Below are positions 55,499 to 63,647 of a DNA stretch of 64,000 nt, one piece after another. This DNA is from UBA4479 sp963974935. Lineage in GTDB: Bacteria; Pseudomonadota; Alphaproteobacteria; Rhodospirillales; Casp-alpha2. Numbering within the stretch: the stretch's first letter is position 1; each line of letters begins with the position of its first letter. The stretch lies in assembly GCA_963974935.1 (NCBI GenBank), contig CAXBEV010000014.1, forward strand, positions 1 through 64,000, read 5' to 3'. Below the pieces are notes generated by a model. It did no database searches and was not told the origin of the DNA. It saw only the letters and a program-made list of their open reading frames with translations. The position numbers and the translations under genes were made by a program.

Positions 55499-56902
55499 AT
55501 GACCCAGCTTCACCAGCATCCAAAAAATTACCTCGTCCAGCTTATTGGATGGCTGCGCACGGTAGGGGTTGCCACGTTGCTGTTTGCCTGTGCGGCGCCT
55601 GCCCTGGCGCAGAATGTCGCCCCAGCCGCACCGCCGCAGGCCGTGGCGGTCGTTCCCGAAGCGAGCGATGCGAAGATTGAGGAGCGCCTGCAACGCATCT
55701 TGAAATCGACCGGATGGTTCGAGGCGACACGCGTCTCAGTGCATGACGGGGTGGTCTTCCTCGACGGCACGACGGAGACGCAGGCACATCAGGCCTGGGC
55801 TGGCGCGCTCGCCGAAAACACGCAAGGCACTGTCGCCGTCGTCAACCGGATTGAGACCAATGCCGATGTCAGCTCGACCTTAGCGCGCGCAGGCGAGGAA
55901 TTCACAAACTTCTACTGGCGGATGATCAAAGCTTGGCCGCTGTTGGTGCTCGCCGCCTTTATCATCTTGGCTACATGGCTGATCGCCAAACTTGTGTCGT
56001 GGGTGGTTCGGCTAATGTTCGTGGGCCGCATCGAATCCCCACTGCTGCTGTCGGTGATGGCACGGGCGTTTGCGATTCCCGTCTTTCTGCTGGGCATTTA
56101 TTTCGTGCTGCAATTTTCCGGACTTACGAGCCTGGCCATTACCGTGCTTGGGGGCACTGGGGTGATCGGCATCATCATTGGCTTCGGCGTGCGCGACATC
56201 GCCGAGAATTTTCTGGCGAGCATGCTGCTTAGCGCACGTAATCCCTTTCGCAGCGGTGACCTGATCGACGTCGGTGGCCACACAGGTGTGGTCCAGAACT
56301 TGAACATGCGCAGCACCGTGCTGCTCACACTCGACGGCAATCAAGTGCAGATTCCCAACTCCACCGTCTATAAGAGTATCATCAAGAACTACAGCAGCAT
56401 TCCAAGCCGCCGTGCCGAGTTTACGATCGGTGTCGGTTACGATTCCTCGGCCGCTAAGGCGCAGGCCCTGATCGCGGAGGTGTTGCGAGAGCATCCCGCC
56501 GTTCTCGAGACCCCCGAGCCGCTGGTGCTGGTGGCAGAACTAGGCTCGGCAACGGTGGATTTACGCATCTATTATTGGTTCGACAGCGCCACCTACTCGC
56601 CTGACAAAATCAACTCGGCGCTGCTGCGCCAGACCAAGAACGCTCTCCTCAAAGGAGGCATCGAACTGCCGGATTCCGCGCGCGAAGTGATTTTCCCCAA
56701 AGGCGTTCCCGTCATCCAGATGACGAGCACCACAGAAGTTTCTCGCGAAGCCGGCAGCGCTGCTGGCGCCGACCATGCTGCTGACGAAATGAGCGATACG
56801 ACGCCCAGCGAAGGCGACTTGTCCAACGAAACGCTGGAGATACGGGAGCAGCAATCCGAAGGCAACCTGCCGGAAGCGCAAGAAAACCTGCTCAAGAAAT
56901 AG
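55499..56902 (+). CDS. MscS-type mechanosensitive channel with periplasmic BON domain
   Basis: A 467-residue small-conductance channel that vents solutes on osmotic downshock. A signal peptide at about 1-38 (VGVATLLFACAAPALA) precedes a BON domain at about 58-122 (IEERLQRILKSTGWFEATRV then VHDGVVFLDGTTET), which may bind lipid or peptidoglycan. Membrane helices lie near 143-170, 185-207 and 212-235; the pore helix is GGTGVIGIIIGFGVRDIAENFLAS. The beta domain has RNPFRSGDLIDVGGHTGVV and the end of the vestibule VQIPNSTVYKSIIKNYS. A charged, disordered tail of ~60 residues follows. Confidence 0.92.
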   Translation: MTQLHQHPKNYLVQLIGWLRTVGVATLLFACAAPALAQNVAPAAPPQAVAVVPEASDAKIEERLQRILKSTGWFEATRVSVHDGVVFLDGTTETQAHQAWAGALAENTQGTVAVVNRIETNADVSSTLARAGEEFTNFYWRMIKAWPLLVLAAFIILATWLIAKLVSWVVRLMFVGRIESPLLLSVMARAFAIPVFLLGIYFVLQFSGLTSLAITVLGGTGVIGIIIGFGVRDIAENFLASMLLSARNPFRSGDLIDVGGHTGVVQNLNMRSTVLLTLDGNQVQIPNSTVYKSIIKNYSSIPSRRAEFTIGVGYDSSAAKAQALIAEVLREHPAVLETPEPLVLVAELGSATVDLRIYYWFDSATYSPDKINSALLRQTKNALLKGGIELPDSAREVIFPKGVPVIQMTSTTEVSREAGSAAGADHAADEMSDTTPSEGDLSNETLEIREQQSEGNLPEAQENLLKK

Positions 56903-56908
56903 CGCACC

Positions 56909-56948
56909 CTGTCCCACGCCATGCGGGACAGACCGCTAGTTATTTTTT
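56909..56948 (+). terminator. Possible terminator after the channel gene
   Basis: CTGTCCC and GGGACAG form a perfect 7-bp stem around a 9-base loop right after the stop, with ATTTTTT about ten bases later. The gap to the T run is longer than usual. Confidence 0.4.
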
Positions 56949-57030
56949 CACGTTGTCGGGTGCCCGGTTTCATTACCCTGAGAAAAGGTGAGATCAGTGG
57001 TCTCCATGCCGTGGGGGCTGGATGTAACTG

Positions 57031-57237
57031 TTGATCGTGCTCGACGACAACAGCATCGATGTCGTCATTGATCTCGTTGCTGGCCCCCGGTGGCCGAAAC
57101 TTCAAAATGTGCTGCGTTTTGGCGGTAGGTATACCGTTTCCGACGCCATCGGCAGTCCGCATGAAAGGATTTTAGATGCACAAAAGGCATTTCAATCGAA
57201 GAACCACATCGGGAAAACCGTTCTGACGTTAGGATAA
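57031..57237 (+). pseudogene. Fragment of an MDR alcohol/quinone oxidoreductase
   Basis: The frame reads IDVVIDLVAGPRWPKLQNVL, RFGGRYTVSDAIGSPH, then jumps to ERILDAQKAFQSKNHIGKTVL. The first part is the cofactor-domain end and the second the C-terminal helix of zinc-type oxidoreductases (D.VIDVVGGP...LRPGGRY, and EAQ.AF..K.H.GK.VL). About 50 residues that normally lie between are missing and everything N-terminal is absent. It is a decayed gene that has lost most of its length. Confidence 0.65.
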
Positions 57238-57291
57238 AGAGGCTCGGACGCTGCGCACCCGTCCGTTGGCAAAGCCATTTGGGCCGATATG

Positions 57292-57909
57292 TCAGCCCAC
57301 CATAAATACATCATATCGCGTGGATTTACCTGCGATCTGATGGGAAGCACCGCGGATTCCCTCCATAGGGCTGGCCCGCTGAGGCCACTTTAACACCACC
57401 CGTTCGCTGGCTGTCGCCAAGGCGACCTGCATAAGTTCAATAGAGTCCTCATCCGTGCCGACAATCTCGCGGAGCATGCGCATTTCATTTTTCACAAGGG
57501 CGGTTTTTTTTCGTACTGGGTGCATCGGGTCGACGATCACCACCTCTGGCAAAAGGCTGGGCAGCAGGTCCCTGGCATCACCGTGAATCAGAGTCATACG
57601 GTTGATCACTTCTGCCACATCGCCACCAACTTGTCTGGCGGATGCCATCCCTACTTTCAAGAGCTCGTGTATGACGGGGGACCGTTCAATCAGGGTGACC
57701 TCCGCGCCCAGCGAGGCCAACAAGAAAGCGTCTCGGCCGAGACCGGCCGTTGCATCGACAATCTTTGGGGTTTTACCCCGCTTCATCCCGACAGCCTTGG
57801 GCAGAGCTTGGCCGCGACCACCGCCGAAACGAAACCGATGTGCCACCGCCCCACCCGTGAAATCACAGATGAGACTGTCTGCCTGTGGTGTCTTGTCTTT
57901 ACGTGTCAT
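57292..57909 (-). CDS. rsmJ: RsmJ-like 16S rRNA m2G1516 methyltransferase
   Basis: An SAM-dependent methyltransferase, 205 residues. Motif I is VDATAGLGRDAFLLASLGAEVTLIERSP; the catalytic-region motif is VIVDPMHPVRKKTALVKNEMRMLREIVG; the end has RVVLKWPQRASPM and HQIAGKSTRYDVFMV. These match RsmJ, which methylates G1516 in the small-subunit rRNA. RsmJ is mainly a gammaproteobacterial enzyme and is usually ~250 residues, so this copy is shorter at the N-terminus (about 40 residues) and may have been acquired. It lies next to the decayed dehydrogenase, converging on it. Confidence 0.85.
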   Translation of the reverse strand: MTRKDKTPQADSLICDFTGGAVAHRFRFGGGRGQALPKAVGMKRGKTPKIVDATAGLGRDAFLLASLGAEVTLIERSPVIHELLKVGMASARQVGGDVAEVINRMTLIHGDARDLLPSLLPEVVIVDPMHPVRKKTALVKNEMRMLREIVGTDEDSIELMQVALATASERVVLKWPQRASPMEGIRGASHQIAGKSTRYDVFMVG

Positions 57910-58045
57910 CCTATTCCTTTAATGGAGGCAATAGGCTCGGCAAAGTAAAATGAAGCCCCAGGCTCAGCAAATGCATGGTCTGGCAAGGGAACCATTAGCG
58001 AGAAAAAATATTTATCCGCAACATCGCGAACTTCCGCTCCTAACC

Positions 58046-60517
58046 TTAGCGGACCACATGTTCGATTTTCGCAACGGTATCCCTCAAAATTTGCGAGACC
58101 TCTGATGCCAAATCAAGTGCATCGTCGGCACGACCATTCCGCAATTGATCCTCGGCAACTTCTAAAATTTTAGCAAGCTTACCCGCGCCAATTGATCCCG
58201 CAACCCCTCGCATCGCATGAACCAAATCCGCAGCGTCATCATGCTTTGATTGCTTGATAAGTTGCACGATTTCATTATCCGCATGACTGTATTTATCTAT
58301 GAATTTTTTCAAAAAAACATCTATTGCCTCTTCTGATAACCCCAGTCTATTTTTGACTTCATCGTAGTTAAAATAATCGCCGTGTCTTGCGGGTTCCGAT
58401 GAAATTGGCTGCGAATCCGATGTCCAATTGACCCAATTGTCCAATTTTGAGATCAATGCGCGAGCGTCTATGGGCTTCGTGAGATGGTCATTCATTCCCG
58501 CTTCAAGGCAGCGGTCACGCTCCTCACTCAATGCGTGGGCTGTCATGGCGAGGATTGGTATTCTTGAAAAACCGAGATCTTTTCGAATGATTTTCGTCGC
58601 GGTCAGGCCATCCATCTCAGGCATTTGAATATCCATTAAGATCGTTGCGAAATACTCCTCTCCGCGTTCCCTTAATAGTTCAACCGCTTCCTTTCCATTC
58701 TCGGCCAGTTCGACGGTATACCCGCCATTCTCAAGAACGCCCGTTGCGACCATCTGGTTCAGCTCATTATCTTCTACGAGAAGAAGAATCGCATCCTGAT
58801 TGAGAGCCTTAGCTGATGGCACGTCTGCTAAAGGAACCCGTTTTGATAGAGCGACGCCTCCATCATCGTTGAAGACCTCCATCATTTTATCGAACAAGAA
58901 AGATGTATTGATCGGTTTCTGGAGGAAGTGCGCTACGTCCAGCTTTTCAAGATCTCCAATAATTTCATCCACCTCCAACACAGAGACCATAAAGATGGTT
59001 TGAAGCTGACCAGCCGTTTTTATCTGACGTATTTTACGAATTGTTTCAACACCATCCATTTCTGGCATTTTCCAATCAACCAGAAGAAGGTCGAACGACC
59101 GACCGTCGGCGGACGCAAGTGAGACTTTGTCGATTGCCTCCATACCAGATTTGGCCGTTTCGACCTCAAATCGCATTTTATCGAGGGCCATTTTCAGAAG
59201 TTCACGCGCGGCCTCATTGTCGTCGACGATGAGAATTCGAATTGTCCGCGGGTCTATGCCAAAAACTTCTCGGCGGGTTCTGGTGGATTTGGCGACGACG
59301 AGAGGAAGCCGAAAGCTAAAGGTGCTGCCTTTACCTTCTGCACTCTCTGCCCAAATGGTTCCGCCCATTAAGTCGACGAGCTGTTTGGAAATACTTAGGC
59401 CCAGGCCAGTGCCGCCATATTCACGTGTGATAGATTGGTCTGCTTGAGTAAAAGGCTTGAAAAGATCCTCGCATTGCGCTGCGCTCATCCCAATACCGGT
59501 ATCCTTGACCGAAAGGACAAGCCAACCCAATCCGTCCTGATCGTGCTCCGCGCCAACGGAAATCGTCACATCCCCGCTTTTGGTAAATTTTACTGCGTTC
59601 CCAACGAGATTAATCAGAACCTGACCGATCCTAAGCGGATCCCCCCGCATCGCAGGTGGTGTGCTTGAATCAATATTGATCAGCAGCTCGATCTGATTTT
59701 CTTCTGATTTTGCACTAACGACGGATGCTAAATTTGCTAAAACATCGTTGATCTCAAAATCGACTGTCTCAATTTCGAGTTTCCCTGCCTCTATCTTTGA
59801 AAAGTCTAAAATATCATTGATCAAGCCGAGCAGATTTTTACCGGCAAGAGAAACTCGGAAAAGATGACCTTCTTGTTGTTCGTTCAATTCCGTTTTCAGG
59901 ACAAGCTCGGTCAGGCCAATAATCGCGTTTAGCGGTGTCCGGATTTCATGGCTCATTGAAGCTAGAAACTGCGACTTCGCGCGCTCAGCAAGCTCAGCAG
60001 CCTCTCTTTCCTTTACCGCATTTCGCAGAGCGTCACGTAGTTCCATCTCGTCGATGACGAGCGTTGCCAAATCTTCTAATAGTAGCCTGTGGTCTTCGCT
60101 GATTTGCCGGGGCACGTGATCAATTGCACATAACGTTCCGATGTTGTGCCCGTCAGAAGTTATAAGCGGCGCCCCAGCATAAAACCGGACCAATGGGCCG
60201 CCGGTTACGAGTGGATTGTCTGCGAAACGCTGATCTTTCAATGCATCTTCGACCACGAAAACTTTGTCGTCGAGAATTGCGTGAGCACAAAATGCAACGT
60301 CTCTGGGGGTCTCTTCAGCATCCAAGCCATACTTGGCTTTAAACCATTGCCGGTCTTCATCAACTAAAGAAACGAGCGCGATGGGTACACCGATTGTCTC
60401 TGCGACGACCCTTGTAATCCTATCGAAAGCAGCTTCCGAAGGGGTATCAAGTACCTTGTAATTACGGAGTCGCTCTAGTCTTTCTTTTTCTGTCACAGGC
60501 AATGGTGCGGGCTGCAT
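58046..60517 (-). CDS. GAF hybrid histidine kinase with two receivers and HPt
   Basis: A cytosolic phosphorelay protein of about 823 residues from ATG 60517, chosen because GAGGAG stands a few bases ahead; the open frame extends to TTG 60631. The GAF domain (about 10-165) has YKVLDTPSEAAFDRI, SLVDEDRQWFKAKYGLD, and DVAFCAHAILDD. Then come phospho-His in ASMSHEIRTPLNAIIG, ATPase motif GTGLGLSISKQLVDLMGG, receiver 1 (LLVDWKMPEMDG), receiver 2 (ILMDIQMPEMDG) and an HPt domain (LVHAMRGVAGSIGAGKLA). It has the domain order of the kinase at 30.9 kb but a different sensor. A short coil between GAF and His-box suggests light or ligand sensing; the ligand is unknown. Confidence 0.9.
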   Translation of the reverse strand: MQPAPLPVTEKERLERLRNYKVLDTPSEAAFDRITRVVAETIGVPIALVSLVDEDRQWFKAKYGLDAEETPRDVAFCAHAILDDKVFVVEDALKDQRFADNPLVTGGPLVRFYAGAPLITSDGHNIGTLCAIDHVPRQISEDHRLLLEDLATLVIDEMELRDALRNAVKEREAAELAERAKSQFLASMSHEIRTPLNAIIGLTELVLKTELNEQQEGHLFRVSLAGKNLLGLINDILDFSKIEAGKLEIETVDFEINDVLANLASVVSAKSEENQIELLINIDSSTPPAMRGDPLRIGQVLINLVGNAVKFTKSGDVTISVGAEHDQDGLGWLVLSVKDTGIGMSAAQCEDLFKPFTQADQSITREYGGTGLGLSISKQLVDLMGGTIWAESAEGKGSTFSFRLPLVVAKSTRTRREVFGIDPRTIRILIVDDNEAARELLKMALDKMRFEVETAKSGMEAIDKVSLASADGRSFDLLLVDWKMPEMDGVETIRKIRQIKTAGQLQTIFMVSVLEVDEIIGDLEKLDVAHFLQKPINTSFLFDKMMEVFNDDGGVALSKRVPLADVPSAKALNQDAILLLVEDNELNQMVATGVLENGGYTVELAENGKEAVELLRERGEEYFATILMDIQMPEMDGLTATKIIRKDLGFSRIPILAMTAHALSEERDRCLEAGMNDHLTKPIDARALISKLDNWVNWTSDSQPISSEPARHGDYFNYDEVKNRLGLSEEAIDVFLKKFIDKYSHADNEIVQLIKQSKHDDAADLVHAMRGVAGSIGAGKLAKILEVAEDQLRNGRADDALDLASEVSQILRDTVAKIEHVVR

Positions 60518-60743
60518 CGTGTATCTCCTCAATGAGAGCGGAACCCTATGTGAGTATGATAAATATGCAACGTAATTAATATTTGGACGAAGAGGTATAT
60601 GACCGCTTCTGGCTATAGCGGACATTCTCAACTCTGTTTGATTTCATCTGCTCCTGACCCAAAGCCGAGACACCGGACCGAAATCATTCCTCCCCCTTCG
60701 CCTTACAGTATCCGAACGCCCATAGATGACAACATCCGTCGAT

Positions 60744-60764
60744 GAGACGATCAGAGATCGTCTC
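60744..60764 (-). terminator. Hairpin just after the NO-reductase stop
   Basis: GAGACGATC / GATCGTCTC is a perfect 9-bp inverted repeat around AGA, beginning four bases past the stop codon. No T run follows, so it may stabilise the mRNA end rather than terminate. Confidence 0.45.
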
Positions 60765-60767
60765 GTC

Positions 60768-63059
60768 TCACGTCGAAGCCGCCGCGTATGCTTTTGCTTT
60801 CCGACCGGGACAAAACGCCCTGATCACAAACCAAACGAACGCAAACACACCGATACTGAAGACGATGTCGCCGGGAACTCTGGCCCAAACGAGCGCTTGC
60901 ATGATAGGGCTGTGAATGAATTCAGCCGAGCGGGCAAAGGAATAGCCTTGTTCGATACTGACATAGGTCTGCAACACACCCTGAGGCAACAGTGATAGAA
61001 ACGTCATCATCGCCAAGCCGATGTTAAGCGACCAATACGATATCTTGATCAGCTTTTCATTCCACAGCCTGATATCGGTGAGGCCGCGCAGGCAATAAAG
61101 CGTCAAGCCCAGGCCAAGCATCCCGTAGACACCGAACAGAGCTGCGTGGCCGTGGTTGGCCGTCGTGTTCAGGCCCTGCATATAATACAGCGCGATCGGT
61201 GGATTGATCATAAATCCGAACAAACCAGCACCGACCAAGTTCCAGAACAGCACAGCCGCAAAGAACATGAACGGCCAGTGGTAGTTGCGTTCCCATTCCA
61301 CTTCATGCTCGACCTTGTAACGGGTATAGGCTTCAAAGCCGACGACCAGCAATGGAACGACTTCCAGTGCCGACACCATCGCGCCAACACTGATCACGGA
61401 GGTTGGCGTGCCACTGAAATACAGGTGGTGGAAAGTGCCGAGTACGCCGCCGAAGAGGAAGATGATGGTCGCGAACAGAACCATCACGGTCGCCGTCGAT
61501 GTCCGCAAAATCCCCATGCGCACGAACAGCAGCGAAATGATTGCCGTGGCAAACACCTCGAAGATGCCTTCCACCCAAAGGTGAACAACCCACCAGCGCC
61601 AATATTCCATGATCGAAATATGCGTATTCTGCCCCCACATAAGACCGGCGGCATAGAGCAAGCCGATCGCAATGGCCGACACCAACACCAGATAGATCAG
61701 CGACTTTCCGCCCTTTGCCCGCAGCACTGGCCACAACCCTCGGACCACCAGCGCGACCCATAGGAAAAGCCCGATTGTCAGATATATCTGCCAGAAGCGG
61801 CCGAGATCGACATACTCATACCCCTGATGCCCGAACCAGAAATTCATCGTCATACTATCGAAAAATCGATGCACGGCCGCCCATTGGCCTGCAAAAGAAC
61901 CGATCACAATGGCCAGCAGGCTGATAAATAGGAAGTTGACGCCAAACCGCTGGAATTTGGGATCTCGCCCCCCCAACATGGGCGCCACATAAAGCCCGGT
62001 TGCCAGCCATGCGGTTGCAATCCACAGCACCGCGAGCTGCGTATGCCATGTCCGCGTCACCGAATAAGGAAAATACTCCGCGAACGGCAAGCCATAAAGA
62101 CCCTGCCCCTCGACCGCATAATGGGCAGTCACAATGCCGAGCAAAACCTGCGCAAGAAACATTGCACAAACGACCCAAAAGTATTTGGCCGTTGCGCGCA
62201 TCGAAGGCGTCACCACGACGCGATGAACGATGTCTTCTTTGGCGATGCCGTCTTCGGGTAATATTTCCTGACGCCAGACGTCGAATTGCTTGGCATAGTA
62301 GGTGATCAGCGCACCCGCAGCCGCGAGCAGTAAAATCACCGAGGCAATGCTCCACATCAACACGCCTGTCGTCGGCTTGTTGCCGACCAGAACCTCATGC
62401 GGCCAGTTGCTCGTATAGGTGATGTCCTGCCCCGGACGGTTGGTCGTTGCTGCCCAGGCGGTCCAAAAATAAAATGCCGACAGTTGCTTCGCATCCGTAC
62501 TCGACAGCAAGCCATGAACCGGAAACGCGTAGTCGCGGCGCAATGCCAGTGACTCCGGGTCGCTGCCTTCGTAAAGGCTCATATAATGCGCCTCGACCTG
62601 CTTTATGGCCTCGGCGCGCAGATCGCTGACGGTAATCGTACCTGTGTCGGGATCATAGCCGTTCCGACGCATCTCTTCCTGCAAAGCCGCTTTTTGCAAG
62701 GATAGCGCCTGCGCCTCGGAAAGGCCGGAGATCGGTTGTTGCAACAACAGACTCAGAAGGGTTTCCGCTTCACGGTGCAGCCAGTCCGCACTCCAATCAG
62801 GCGCTAGGTAGCTTCCATGTCCCCAGATTGATCCCTGCTCCATACCGCCGATGGATTGCCAGACATTTTGCCCGGTCTCTATATCATCGCGGGTGTACAA
62901 GACTTCCCCAGATGAGGCTTTGACGGCTTCGGGTATGGGCGGAACCTGCTGGTATATTTCAGCGCCCAGCAATGCCAGTATGCTGAACATCACGATCATG
63001 CCTGTAACCAGGATCATCCAGAGTCTGCGGATGCTGAATGTCTGTTGATAGGTTTCCAT
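60768..63059 (-). CDS. norZ: Quinol-dependent nitric oxide reductase (qNOR)
   Basis: A 763-residue membrane enzyme that reduces 2 NO to N2O with electrons from quinol. The N-terminal ~230 residues form the cytochrome c-like extension of qNOR without a CxxCH (GQNVWQSIGGMEQGSIWGHGSYLAPDW). Twelve or more helices of the NorB core follow: low-spin heme His in TRTWHTQLAVLW, binuclear-site His and Glu in VVHLWVEGIFEVF, FeB His pair in GTFHHLYFSGTP, and heme His pair in NTTANHGHAALFG. The gene follows the truncated hemoglobin by 80 bases, so both are probably NsrR-controlled. Confidence 0.95.
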   Translation of the reverse strand: METYQQTFSIRRLWMILVTGMIVMFSILALLGAEIYQQVPPIPEAVKASSGEVLYTRDDIETGQNVWQSIGGMEQGSIWGHGSYLAPDWSADWLHREAETLLSLLLQQPISGLSEAQALSLQKAALQEEMRRNGYDPDTGTITVSDLRAEAIKQVEAHYMSLYEGSDPESLALRRDYAFPVHGLLSSTDAKQLSAFYFWTAWAATTNRPGQDITYTSNWPHEVLVGNKPTTGVLMWSIASVILLLAAAGALITYYAKQFDVWRQEILPEDGIAKEDIVHRVVVTPSMRATAKYFWVVCAMFLAQVLLGIVTAHYAVEGQGLYGLPFAEYFPYSVTRTWHTQLAVLWIATAWLATGLYVAPMLGGRDPKFQRFGVNFLFISLLAIVIGSFAGQWAAVHRFFDSMTMNFWFGHQGYEYVDLGRFWQIYLTIGLFLWVALVVRGLWPVLRAKGGKSLIYLVLVSAIAIGLLYAAGLMWGQNTHISIMEYWRWWVVHLWVEGIFEVFATAIISLLFVRMGILRTSTATVMVLFATIIFLFGGVLGTFHHLYFSGTPTSVISVGAMVSALEVVPLLVVGFEAYTRYKVEHEVEWERNYHWPFMFFAAVLFWNLVGAGLFGFMINPPIALYYMQGLNTTANHGHAALFGVYGMLGLGLTLYCLRGLTDIRLWNEKLIKISYWSLNIGLAMMTFLSLLPQGVLQTYVSIEQGYSFARSAEFIHSPIMQALVWARVPGDIVFSIGVFAFVWFVIRAFCPGRKAKAYAAAST

Positions 63060-63139
63060 GGCTCGTTCCCCTCACGTCAAAATAGCCCATTACCGCCGAC
63101 GGTGGCGGCACCCGGTGTCGTCGCGGCGCTTAGCGTTGC

Positions 63140-63565
63140 TTAAGACATGTCATGTAATTCGATGCCCATTAGAAGACTGCTGGCGATGCGCTCCGCCGCT
63201 ATCTGGAACGTGTCCGATGCTGCGGCATTGGGCGCGACCTCGCACACGGTCTGATCCCAAAGCATCAGCCAGCGCGCGAAGTGCGCCGGCCCCAGGCCGC
63301 CGATAGCGATATGTTTGAGCATGGGATTACCGTGAAACCGCCCCGATTCCAGTGTCACCGAGGCCCAGAAGTCTTTCATCCGCGCAAGATGCGGCGTCCA
63401 ATCGGTCACATTGGCGGCGAATATCGGCCCCAGCAGGTCATCTTTGCGAATGGCATCATAGAAGCGCTCGACCATTAGCGAAATCAACGAATCATCAATC
63501 CCCATCGCGTTCGCGTGTGCCATCTTTTGCACGCGCGCTTGTTCAGCAAAGCTTTGAGGCATCAT
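63140..63565 (-). CDS. Group III truncated hemoglobin
   Basis: A 141-residue heme protein with the group III layout: LISLMVERFYDAIRKDDLLGPIFAANVTDWTPHLARMKDFWASVTLESGRFHGNPMLKHIAIGGL. The probable proximal His is in NPMLKH and a distal Tyr in RFYDAIR. Such proteins bind O2 and NO and are linked to nitrosative-stress defence. It is the first gene ahead of the NO reductase and is divergent from the NsrR-like regulator across an 82-base region. Confidence 0.85.
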   Translation of the reverse strand: MMPQSFAEQARVQKMAHANAMGIDDSLISLMVERFYDAIRKDDLLGPIFAANVTDWTPHLARMKDFWASVTLESGRFHGNPMLKHIAIGGLGPAHFARWLMLWDQTVCEVAPNAAASDTFQIAAERIASSLLMGIELHDMS

Positions 63566-63579
63566 GGTTCCGGTTCATT

Positions 63580-63602
63580 TTAATGTATTTTATATGCATC
63601 TT
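63580..63602 (-). promoter_or_regulatory. NsrR-like operator upstream of hemoglobin-norZ
   Basis: The minus strand reads AAGATGCATAT-A-AAATACATTAA. Against the E. coli NsrR dyad AAGATGCATTT-A-AAATGCATCTT it agrees at 18 of 23 positions by hand count, with one arm nearly perfect. It lies 15 bases before the hemoglobin start. Confidence 0.5.
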
Positions 63603-63622
63603 TTATCTCAATTGGCAGCCAA

Positions 63623-63645
63623 ATACAATATATGATATGCATCTT
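63623..63645 (-). promoter_or_regulatory. Second NsrR-like half-site upstream of nsrR
   Basis: AAGATGCATAT recurs exactly here in the same orientation, but the partner arm is degenerate. It lies three bases before the regulator's ATG, where binding would give autorepression. Confidence 0.4.
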
Positions 63646-63647
63646 TT

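Noticed and set aside
55205..55693. 162-residue minus-strand frame overlapping the channel start
   Set aside because: Runs through the signal peptide of a recognised gene, no ribosome site or family.
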